Shown in pieces: positions 1 to 5,483 of a DNA stretch of 7,267 nt. The notes under the pieces were generated by a model that was given only the letters and a program-made list of their open reading frames with translations, made no database searches and was not told where the DNA came from. Source of the stretch: Bacteroidales bacterium UBA4353. Its GTDB lineage: Bacteria > Bacteroidota > Bacteroidia > Bacteroidales > Paludibacteraceae. Every line of letters begins with the position of its first letter. Position 1 is the first letter of the stretch. The stretch spans positions 1-7,267 of the forward strand of contig DGSV01000019.1 of NCBI GenBank assembly GCA_002394025.1, in the 5' to 3' direction. Position numbers and translations under genes: made by a program.

Positions 1-29
1 TTCTTCGACAGGGGAGGAGTGGCTGACGC
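1..29. repeat. Right end of an interspersed repeat (copy 1, cut by window edge)
   Basis: These 29 bases are repeated exactly at 207-235, where they form the right end of a longer structured repeat. The left part of this first copy lies outside the window. The two copies are 206 bp apart in the same orientation, so the element occurs at least twice here. That it is a dispersed genomic repeat is inferred from this duplication and its hairpin structure; I see no open reading frame in it that I would defend. Confidence 0.8.
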
Positions 30-73
30 GCTCCAAATTACTCAATGTCCCAATCACACAATCAATAATAAAA

Positions 74-98
74 TAGTAAATGAGTAAATAGTAAATAG
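74..98. repeat. Very short 7/8-bp tandem repeat
   Basis: Three units, tagtaaa, tgagtaaa and tagtaaa, followed by a partial tag, sit between the two copies of the interspersed repeat. It is too small to interpret alone, but it matches the style of the longer arrays at 265-408 and 6091-6168: A/T-rich 7-9 bp units outside genes. Confidence 0.45.
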
Positions 99-139
99 CA
101 CTTACCCCTCCGCCCTTCGGGCACCTGACTAAGGTGTTC

Positions 140-162
140 TGAAAAGCACACAGTGCTTTTCA
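140..162. terminator. 10-bp hairpin with 3-nt loop inside the interspersed repeat
   Basis: Positions 140-149 (tgaaaagcac) pair perfectly with 153-162 around the loop aca. The A-tract on one arm and T-tract on the other make it symmetric, so on either strand it resembles an intrinsic terminator with a short U-tract. On the minus strand it would act on transcripts leaving the phosphatase operon. Terminator activity is inferred; the pairing is direct. Confidence 0.4.
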
Positions 163-164
163 TC

Positions 165-197
165 GAAAAATTTGCGGGGATATATTGCAAATTTTTC
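165..197. terminator. 11-bp A/T-rich hairpin inside the interspersed repeat
   Basis: Positions 165-175 (gaaaaatttgc) pair perfectly with 187-197 (gcaaatttttc), leaving an 11-nt loop, ggggatatatt. It lies two bases from the 140-162 hairpin, so the pair forms a double stem-loop. It ends in five T on the plus strand and, by symmetry, five T on the minus strand. It could be a bidirectional terminator or simply the structural core of the mobile repeat. Confidence 0.4.
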
Positions 198-264
198 TTC
201 ACCCCTTTCTTCGACAGGGGAGGAGTGGCTGACGCATCAAACTCTTCCGAGTCAAATCTAGTGT

Positions 265-408
265 CTCAACTTCTCAACTTCTTAACTTCTTAACTTCTTT
301 ACTTCTCAATTCCTCAACTCCTCAACTTCTCAACTTCTCAATTTCTCAATTTCTCAACTCCTTAACTCCTCAACTCCTCAACTTCTCAACTTCTTATTCC
401 TTACTCCT
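265..408. repeat. 8-bp tandem array (unit ctcaactt) abutting the phosphatase stop codon
   Basis: Sixteen consecutive 8-bp units from 265 to 392 match ctcaactt with zero to two substitutions (variants cttaactt, ctcaattt, ctcaactc, ctcaattc, ctttactt). Two weaker units, cttattcc and ttactcct, carry it to 408, three bases before the phosphatase stop codon at 412-414. The mRNA sense is purine-rich, aagttgag. The unit length is not a multiple of three and each unit carries TGA or TAA, so read-through of the phosphatase stop would meet stops in every frame. No coding role is seen; copy number may vary by slippage. Confidence 0.9.
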
Positions 409-411
409 TGC

Positions 412-1809
412 TCAATATCCCGCTGCTTGTTTGATGAGCATGGGCAGTAGCGCGTTGTCGAGTCTTCCGTGGAAGAGTTCTTGTCCGGCTCCTATGGCAT
501 ATACCGGTACGTAGCCTGCAGTGTGCCCACCGGTTGTCCAGCCGATATTTGCGACTTGGCTCATGACTCGATTGGCGACGCGTGCCACGGGCTCTATCTG
601 ATCTTCATCGAGCTTGGCATAGCGTTTATAGTCGGTCACGAAAGACTTTTCGTAGGCATCGCGCAGTTTCTTCTCCTGTTCCCATGTGAGTGTTATCTTG
701 TTCCAGAATCCCATTTTGTCGCTAAGAACCTTTTGTATGTCGGCATAGCTGATTTTTTCGCCTTTGCTGACACGTGTCATGTGTATGGCATTGCTCAGTT
801 CACGTAATGAGCAGTGCTGATTGAGCAGTTGCGTGAGGTATAGGTCGTAGATTTTGTCTCGTGCCATGGTCAGTCCTCCTGTTTCGTGGTCGGCGCTGAT
901 TACGATTAGCGTTTCGTGTGGGTGTTTGAGGTAGAAGTCATAGGCCACACGCACGGCGCTATCCATATCTATCACTTCACGTATCATGGTATGAGGGTCG
1001 TTATCGTGCGCCGCCCAGTCTATCTTGCCACCTTCGACCATCATGAAAAATCCTTGTTTGCCATCGAGCTGTTCTATGGCGCAGCGCGTGAGGTCGGCAA
1101 GCGTTATGTCATTGGCTTTGCGGTCTATGGCATAGGGTAGTGACTGCTGGTCTTTGTCGGGTGTTTGAATAAGTACTTTGGGGGCTTTGTCACCGCAGTG
1201 TTTGCGATACTGCTCCATGCCTCGAAGCACGAGGTAACCTGCGTCCTTGATTTTCTGCTCTACGTCAGGCATCTCATGCTTGTCGTAACTCAATGTTGGG
1301 CTCACGAATCCGCTGCCGGCGAAGAAGTCGAAGCCTGAAGCGGGAATATCTGAGGCTATCTCGTAGTACATCTTGCGGTAGTTTTGGTGTGCGTAGAATG
1401 ATGCCGGTGTTGCGTGGTTGATGCTCACCGAAGTCAGTATTCCGACTTTTTTGCCCGCTTTTTTTGCGTCCACGGCAATGGAATATACCGCGGCACTATC
1501 TTTGTCGACTCCTATGGCTCCATTATATGTTTTCGTTCCGCTCGCCAGTGCCGTTCCGCTTGCCGCAGAGTCCGTCACGGGACTGCTGTTGCTGTATGTT
1601 GTGGCCATCGTAAAGGCTGGGAACTGCGTCATGAGCAGGTTCTCAACTCCTATATTCCCCTTTAGGGCGCTGAGGTACATCTCGGTGATATTGACTTGGT
1701 TGACACCCATGCCGTCACCTATGAAGTAGAAGACGTACTTGGCTTTGCCGGCTGCGTGGCTCATGGCAACGATGAGAAGCAGGGCGATGATGATTCGTAA
1801 ACGTTTCAT
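412..1809 (-). CDS. phoA: Secreted alkaline phosphatase, PhoA family
   Basis: A 465-residue phosphomonoesterase, close in length to E. coli PhoA. Residues 1-20 are a signal peptide with a hydrophobic run (IIIALLLIVA) and a likely signal peptidase I site near SHA-A, so it acts in the periplasm or outside the cell, releasing phosphate from organic esters. Family motifs appear in order: FIGDGMG with metal ligand D32, TDSAASGTA with nucleophile S81, NHATPASFYAH (131-141) with H132 and T134 at the Mg/third-metal site, VEGGKIDWAAH with E259, D264 and H268, ADHETGG with D307 and H308, and GWTTGGHT with H429. All expected active-site positions are present. It starts 16 bp after the 230-residue gene, so the two are probably co-transcribed from the promoter near 2535. 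Residue roles come from the family, not from data here. No lipobox is present. Confidence 0.93.
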   Translation of the reverse strand: MKRLRIIIALLLIVAMSHAAGKAKYVFYFIGDGMGVNQVNITEMYLSALKGNIGVENLLMTQFPAFTMATTYSNSSPVTDSAASGTALASGTKTYNGAIGVDKDSAAVYSIAVDAKKAGKKVGILTSVSINHATPASFYAHQNYRKMYYEIASDIPASGFDFFAGSGFVSPTLSYDKHEMPDVEQKIKDAGYLVLRGMEQYRKHCGDKAPKVLIQTPDKDQQSLPYAIDRKANDITLADLTRCAIEQLDGKQGFFMMVEGGKIDWAAHDNDPHTMIREVIDMDSAVRVAYDFYLKHPHETLIVISADHETGGLTMARDKIYDLYLTQLLNQHCSLRELSNAIHMTRVSKGEKISYADIQKVLSDKMGFWNKITLTWEQEKKLRDAYEKSFVTDYKRYAKLDEDQIEPVARVANRVMSQVANIGWTTGGHTAGYVPVYAIGAGQELFHGRLDNALLPMLIKQAAGY

Positions 1810-1825
1810 GATTTGGCTTGTTTAT

Positions 1826-2518
1826 TTATTTAAGTGGTAGTACGCCGTTGGCCATCAGTGTGCTGAATAGCATTTGCAGGCGAATATATTGCGCGAAATT
1901 TCCCATTCCCTGACATTCTTTGATGTCGAATGTGGCGAGTGTCTTGCCGGTTTTGATTTCCACGGCTTTCATTGTTCCCGTCATGATGGCTCCGCCTGTT
2001 GACATACCTCCAAAAGCGCTGGCGGCTCCGCTGCCCATGTCTATCTTGCTCACTGTGACCACGAATTTATATTTGGCTTTTGCGGGGTCCACCATCACGT
2101 AGTGCTTGTCGTACGAGGCTTTTTCGTCGGTGTCTTTGGTGCTCTTGTAGAACTTCCATGTCGCGGGGCTGCAGCATATTTGCAGTCCATTCTTGTTTTT
2201 CTTATTGAAGCATACGGAGCCGTTTTTGCGCAGGGCGACGCCTTCTGTGGCGCGGCGTTGCACCGTAGGCCAGTCGCGCACCCAATCGCTGCCTTGCTTT
2301 TTGTTGTATTCCGCCACGCTGCCGAAGGTCTTCTCAACCTTCATGTTCCTGCCAAATTCCACAACTTGTGCGCCGGACCAATTGATTTCCAAGTAGGCAT
2401 ACTCGCCCGAGCGGGAGAGGAAATCCAAACTGCCGGATTTGAGGGTGACATTGGTGTCGGAAGCTTTGGCGATAGTCAGTGTGATGACGGATAGCGCCAA
2501 TAGAAGAAAACGTTTCAT
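1826..2518 (-). CDS. Secreted protein of unknown function, first gene of the phosphatase operon
   Basis: I do not recognise this 230-residue protein. Residues 1-19 form a signal peptide (MKRFLLLALSVITLTIAKA) with probable cleavage near AKA-S and no lipobox, so it should be soluble in the periplasm or secreted. The middle (about 75-150) is rich in K, W and charged residues. A Gly/Ala/Ser/Met-rich stretch at 162-182 sits between beta-like segments KYKFVVTVSKID (149-160) and MKAVEIKTGKTLATFDI (183-199), a layout seen in some envelope beta-sandwich proteins, but this is only an impression. Cysteines are at 103, 115, 116 and 202. It is preceded by a good Bacteroidota promoter and followed 16 bp later by the phosphatase gene, so a joint role in periplasmic phosphate metabolism is possible but unproven. 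Confidence 0.85.
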   Translation of the reverse strand: MKRFLLLALSVITLTIAKASDTNVTLKSGSLDFLSRSGEYAYLEINWSGAQVVEFGRNMKVEKTFGSVAEYNKKQGSDWVRDWPTVQRRATEGVALRKNGSVCFNKKNKNGLQICCSPATWKFYKSTKDTDEKASYDKHYVMVDPAKAKYKFVVTVSKIDMGSGAASAFGGMSTGGAIMTGTMKAVEIKTGKTLATFDIKECQGMGNFAQYIRLQMLFSTLMANGVLPLK

Positions 2519-2541
2519 AGTAGTGAGATTTTAGTTCACGA

Positions 2542-2572
2542 CAAATTTAGCGATAATTTTCAATATCGGCAA
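2542..2572 (-). promoter_or_regulatory. Bacteroidota-type promoter of the 230-residue gene and phosphatase
   Basis: On the minus strand TAAATTTG at 2549-2542 matches the Bacteroidota -7 consensus TAnnTTTG exactly. TTG at 2572-2570 supplies the -33 element with a 20-bp spacer, within the usual range. Transcription would begin near 2535, giving a leader of about 17 nt before the ATG at 2518. The match is read from the sequence; the consensus is established for the major sigma factor of Bacteroides. It is the only well-placed match I found in the intergenic gaps. Confidence 0.65.
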
Positions 2573-2592
2573 TTTTGTCGCGATAATTGCCG
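2567..2592 (-). terminator. Hairpin directly after the flavoprotein stop codon
   Basis: Positions 2567-2574 (cggcaatt) pair perfectly with 2585-2592 (aattgccg) around a 10-nt loop. The stem begins at the base next to the flavoprotein stop codon (2593-2595). On the minus strand it is followed by A/T-rich sequence (atattgaaaatta) but no clean T-run, so termination is plausible rather than certain. The -33 element of the next promoter lies in one arm, so terminator and promoter share DNA. Confidence 0.45.
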
Positions 2593-3222
2593 TTAGTTTT
2601 CTATCCTGATGAAATTTGTTTTGACGTCAGCTTTGAGTTCCGGCAGTCCTATTTGTTGTTTTCCCATCTCTATGCTTTTAATGAGGAATGCCATGGCTTT
2701 TGCGAGGTTGCGCATGGTATTGAGTCCCTCAATGTCTTTTTCGACATCCTCTGCCGTAGTTCCGTGTACTTCGTTCCAGTAGGTGCTTGACGCAATGGGC
2801 ATTCCGCTGATGGTGAAGTACTTGTTGATGTCTTCAAAAGCCGATGTGCTTCCTGCCCGTCTTGATGACACTACTGCCGCTCCGACTTTCATGACTTTGC
2901 TGAAATGTGTGCTAAAGAATAGTCTGTCGAGCAATGCCAATAGTCCGCCATTGGCATGACCGTAATAGACAGGAGTGCCGATCAGTAGTCCGTCGGCGTG
3001 CTCAAAGAGTGGTGCTATGTCGTTCACGGCATCATTGATTACGCACTGTCCTTTCTCTTTGCATTGATAGCAGGCTAAGCAACCACGGATGTTCTTGTTG
3101 CCGACGTTGATTATTGTTGTTTCTATTCCTTCTTGTTGCAGTGTTGTCGCTGCTTCTTGCAGCGCACGCTCCGTGCAGCCATGAACATGTGGACTGCCGT
3201 TGAGTATCAGTACTTTGCTCAT
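2593..3222 (-). CDS. Iron-sulfur flavoprotein-like NADPH-dependent FMN reductase / flavodoxin-fold protein
   Basis: A 209-residue flavodoxin-fold protein without a signal peptide, so cytoplasmic. The N-terminus has a beta strand and FMN phosphate loop (VLILNGSPHVHGCTERA, 4-20). Residues 48-60 carry C48-x2-C51-x2-C54-x5-C60, the compact cysteine motif of iron-sulfur flavoproteins (Isf family), predicted to hold a 4Fe-4S cluster beside FMN. GTPVYYG at 82-88 is the usual flavin-contact loop, followed by a helix (GGLLALLDRLFF). Family members move electrons between reduced carriers, quinones, oxygen or other acceptors; the substrate here is unknown. The gene lies 69 bp after the FKBP lipoprotein gene, with a hairpin between and no promoter match, so it may be read through from the FKBP operon. 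Confidence 0.88.
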   Translation of the reverse strand: MSKVLILNGSPHVHGCTERALQEAATTLQQEGIETTIINVGNKNIRGCLACYQCKEKGQCVINDAVNDIAPLFEHADGLLIGTPVYYGHANGGLLALLDRLFFSTHFSKVMKVGAAVVSSRRAGSTSAFEDINKYFTISGMPIASSTYWNEVHGTTAEDVEKDIEGLNTMRNLAKAMAFLIKSIEMGKQQIGLPELKADVKTNFIRIEN

Positions 3223-3244
3223 GATATAGATGTAGTGGTTAGTA

Positions 3245-3278
3245 TTAGGGCGCTTGTCATACTTGTCAAGCGCCCTAA
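3245..3278 (-). terminator. 12-bp stem-loop between the FKBP operon and the flavoprotein gene
   Basis: Positions 3245-3256 (ttagggcgcttg) pair perfectly with 3267-3278 around a 10-nt loop; the core agggcgcttg is G/C-rich and stable. On the minus strand, the direction of every gene here, the stem is followed by taatactaacc with no T-run. The T-rich side (gttttgttatgttatttttt) would follow it only on the plus strand, where no gene needs ending. It may therefore be a weak terminator, a processing or stability element, or an attenuator reducing flavoprotein expression relative to the FKBPs. Confidence 0.6.
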
Positions 3279-3291
3279 ATGTTTTGTTATG

Positions 3292-4149
3292 TTATTTTTT
3301 TGCGATTTCGAGAAGTTCGATGTCGAATATCAGTGCCGAGAAAGGTTTGATAGTTCCCATGTTGCGGTCGCCGTATGCCAGTTCTTGTGGTATATATACT
3401 TTCCATTTTGAACCTACTGGCATCAGTTGCAGCACTTCTGTCCATCCCGGTATAACGCCTCGCAGCGCGAATTCTATGGGGGTGCCGCGGTCCACGCTGC
3501 TGTCGAATACCGTGCCGTCAATCAGCGTGCCGTGGTAATGAACTTTGACGTTGTCGTCTATTGTAGGTTTGGGTCCTTTGCCGTTTTTGATTACTTGGTA
3601 TAGTATTCCCGACTCGGTGGCTGTTATTCCCGGCTCGTTTTTCTTGGCGGCGAGGAATTCTTCTCCCGCGAGGCGGTTAGCGCCGTAGAGGCGTTCGTTT
3701 TCTTGGCGTTGCTGCTCCATCTGTAGTGTTTGCAGATAGGTGTTGGCTTCCATGCCGGTCATGGCTTCTTGGTCTTCGAGCAGAGTGTTGGCAAGTGCCT
3801 GAACAAAAATGTCTTTATCGGGAATCAGCAAGCTATCGCCCATTAAGCCTTCTTCCTGATTTTTCTTGAACATTTGACCTATTTGCTTACCTATCATCTC
3901 GTACTTGGCATATTTGTCATGATTATTAACGCCTTTGCTCAAGCCTTTGCATACTTCTACTACGCCGTCATAAACAGAGTCGTTCTTGGCGTTGATGTAT
4001 TGCGAGAGTTGTGTGCCGTAAACTACGCCCATTGCGTAGCTTATGCTGTCCGACTCGTTGGCGAGTTCGATGTTCTTGGGAGTATATTCCTTGTTGCAGG
4101 CTGTCAGAGCCACTATCAAGGCTACCGCAAAAATATGTTTGATATTCAT
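3292..4149 (-). CDS. FKBP-type peptidyl-prolyl isomerase lipoprotein (Mip/FkpA-like)
   Basis: A 285-residue cis-trans prolyl isomerase and chaperone. A lipoprotein signal ends in LTAC with lipidated C18, so it is membrane-anchored and faces the periplasm or outside. Residues 28-150 form the helical FKBP N-terminal dimerisation domain, starting at the shared motif SDSISYAMG (33-41), then a long charged helix (about 135-170). The FKBP core spans about 198-283 and keeps the binding-pocket residues: Y205, F215, D216, F227, V232-I233, W236, Y259 and F275 (matching Y26, F36, D37, F46, V55-I56, W59, Y82 and F99 of FKBP12). The loop after LAYG is one residue shorter than in the two neighbouring isomerases and reads TIKP instead of SIPP or MIPP, which may change substrate range. 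It is the last of the four FKBP genes, 35 bp after the domain-only lipoprotein. Confidence 0.93.
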   Translation of the reverse strand: MNIKHIFAVALIVALTACNKEYTPKNIELANESDSISYAMGVVYGTQLSQYINAKNDSVYDGVVEVCKGLSKGVNNHDKYAKYEMIGKQIGQMFKKNQEEGLMGDSLLIPDKDIFVQALANTLLEDQEAMTGMEANTYLQTLQMEQQRQENERLYGANRLAGEEFLAAKKNEPGITATESGILYQVIKNGKGPKPTIDDNVKVHYHGTLIDGTVFDSSVDRGTPIEFALRGVIPGWTEVLQLMPVGSKWKVYIPQELAYGDRNMGTIKPFSALIFDIELLEIAKK

Positions 4150-4184
4150 AGTTGATATTTTTGTTTATTAGTCAGTAACTTTTA

Positions 4185-4721
4185 TTATTCCGCTTGCGTT
4201 GTGTCAGCCTCGTCTTCATTGATTTGCACGGGTTGTATCTGCACTTGCGAAGCTTTTTCGCGTGATTTTCTCTCATTGATTTCGCGCATCTTGACGTTGA
4301 GGTATTTATCAGCATCCTCACCTTTCATGATGTCGTTCTGGTCATGCAGAGTGTTGACAAGACCATATATTATGGCATCCGGGTTGACGTCCACGCCATG
4401 ATTCATGAAACCTTGTTGCTTAAGTTCGTTGACGTCATGTCCGAGTTGGATACCTATCTGCATGAATTCGTTAACTTCCTTTTCGCTCAAAGCCTTTTCT
4501 ATGCCTTTTATGATGGCAGCTGCGACTTTGTCAGGATTTTCTTGCGCCAATGAGTCTTGCTTAAACTGATAGTCTTTAAGTTGTGATCCGATGACGGCTC
4601 CCAATGCGTAGCTTGCCGAGTCGGCACGATTGGCGAGGTTAACCTCTTTGGCTGTGGGCTTGCTGCATGATGTGAAGCATAGGATGGCAGCAATGCCGAG
4701 AGATAAAATAATTTTTTTCAT
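4185..4721 (-). CDS. FKBP N-terminal-domain-only lipoprotein lacking the isomerase domain
   Basis: A 178-residue lipoprotein. The chosen start, MKKIILSLG, gives a textbook lipoprotein signal ending FTSC with C19; a start 33 bp upstream (4754) would overlap the previous gene and add a polar stretch. Residues 27-155 are homologous to the N-terminal dimerisation domain of the 285-residue neighbour: NLANRADSASYALGAVIGSQL against ELANESDSISYAMGVVYGTQL, and later GLVNTLHDQNDIMKGEDADKYL against ALANTLLEDQEAMTGMEANTYL. It stops where the neighbour continues into linker and FKBP core, ending in a Q/E/D-rich tail (159-178). Only 35 bp separate it from the next gene, so no isomerase remnant exists. As this domain dimerises in Mip and FkpA, the protein may pair with the full-length FKBPs or act as an isomerase-free chaperone; that is inference. 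Confidence 0.88.
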   Translation of the reverse strand: MKKIILSLGIAAILCFTSCSKPTAKEVNLANRADSASYALGAVIGSQLKDYQFKQDSLAQENPDKVAAAIIKGIEKALSEKEVNEFMQIGIQLGHDVNELKQQGFMNHGVDVNPDAIIYGLVNTLHDQNDIMKGEDADKYLNVKMREINERKSREKASQVQIQPVQINEDEADTTQAE

Positions 4722-4737
4722 TGTAAGTATGTTATTG

Positions 4738-5466
4738 TTATTCTGATATTTCAAGAAGTTTAATTTTGAATATTAGTGTTGCATAGGGTGGTATCATTCC
4801 TCCCGCTCCGTTTTCGCCGTATGCCAGTTGATAGGGCAGGTAGAGCATATACTCATCTCCTGTCACCATGAGTTGCACACCTTCTGTCCAACCTTTGATG
4901 ACTTGGTTGAGTCGGAAAGTGATAGGTTCTCCGCGTCGTAAGCTGCTGTCAAATACCGTGCCGTCAATCAGCGAGCCTTCGTAGTGTACTTTGACGTTAG
5001 AGGTCGCTGTTGGGTGTTTTGTTCCCGTTCCGTGTTCGAGGATTTTATACTGCAGCCCCGATGGTAGTGTTACCACACCGGGCTGTGTTTTGTTGTTCTC
5101 AAGCCAAGCCGCTTGCGTGGCGATATTGGCTTTGTCTTTTTCTTTTTGCGCGGCACTCATGCGCTCGTTGATATATGCTCCGGCTGTCTCCGCGGTCCAT
5201 ATTTGTGCTTTGCCGTTGATGCCTTCAGTAAAACCGCGGGCGAGCATGGCGCTGTCAATGGCTATAGGAAACATCTTGGAGTTGCGCAGCACATCATTGG
5301 CAAAGGCTATGCCCAAGGCATAACTCACGCTATCGCTGAGATTTTGCAGTGCAGGTGCCTGTGATTCGGTGATAGGGACATTGCGCGTCTGATATTTCTG
5401 AGGCATACGGGCAAATACCGTGACGCTAATCAATATCACTGTCAGTAAAAATAATTTGCGATACAT
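4738..5466 (-). CDS. Secreted FKBP-type peptidyl-prolyl isomerase
   Basis: A 242-residue isomerase. The start chosen, MYRKLFLLTV, gives a signal peptide ending near VFA-R with no lipobox, so the product should be soluble in the periplasm. Upstream in-frame codons reach 5634 but overlap the previous FKBP gene and encode an Arg/Cys/His-rich, unlikely leader. The N-terminal domain (about 44-125) starts with SDSVSYALG (44-52). The FKBP core (about 156-240) keeps Y162, F172, D173, F184, V189-I190, W193, Y216 and F233, with the GMIPPYATLIF segment intact, so it should be active. It lies 17 bp after the 194-residue FKBP gene and 16 bp before the domain-only gene. A 32-nt DNA stretch at 4942-4973 matches 3496-3527 of the lipoprotein FKBP at 31 positions, a sign of recent duplication or gene conversion. 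Confidence 0.92.
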   Translation of the reverse strand: MYRKLFLLTVILISVTVFARMPQKYQTRNVPITESQAPALQNLSDSVSYALGIAFANDVLRNSKMFPIAIDSAMLARGFTEGINGKAQIWTAETAGAYINERMSAAQKEKDKANIATQAAWLENNKTQPGVVTLPSGLQYKILEHGTGTKHPTATSNVKVHYEGSLIDGTVFDSSLRRGEPITFRLNQVIKGWTEGVQLMVTGDEYMLYLPYQLAYGENGAGGMIPPYATLIFKIKLLEISE

Positions 5467-5483
5467 ATATTTTGATGAGTTGG

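Larger units (their letters stand above)
102..235. repeat. Structured interspersed repeat, full copy (MITE- or REP-like)
   Basis: The ends form an imperfect inverted repeat: 104-111 (acccctcc) pairs with 219-226 (ggaggagt) with one mismatch. Inside are a small gccc/gggc hairpin at 112-122, a cacct/aggtg hairpin at 122-136, two strong hairpins at 140-162 and 165-197, and a cccct/agggg hairpin at 202-220. The last 29 bases recur exactly at 1-29. No transposase is encoded, so if mobile it would depend on an enzyme elsewhere. In mRNA from the phosphatase gene, which runs leftwards, these hairpins would lie in the 3' region and could end or protect the transcript. The exact boundaries are uncertain; the left one is set by the inverted repeat. 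Confidence 0.6.

Noticed and set aside
253..260. TAnnTTTG match (TAGATTTG) on the minus strand
   Set aside because: No TTG lies 19-21 bp upstream of it and no gene follows on the left within the window, so it is probably a chance match.
265..408. Possible CRISPR array
   Set aside because: Units are 8 bp and directly contiguous, with no spacers; the 6091-6168 array fails for the same reason.
469..1729. Plus-strand open frames over the phosphatase, and similar ones over the other genes
   Set aside because: They mirror strong minus-strand genes with clear family motifs and have no recognisable domains of their own.
2095..2337. 80-codon minus-strand frame inside the 230-residue gene
   Set aside because: It is an alternate frame of a gene with a good signal peptide and promoter; its Arg/Lys/Ala/Thr-rich product looks like a frame shadow.
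4150..4184. Remnant FKBP core or frameshift after the domain-only gene
   Set aside because: Only 35 bp lie before the next start codon, and the next gene begins with its own lipoprotein signal, so no decayed core can be hidden there.
4722..4754. Upstream start at 4754 for the domain-only lipoprotein
   Set aside because: It overlaps the end of the preceding gene and adds an Asn-rich leader in front of a perfect lipoprotein signal; MKK at 4721 fits better.
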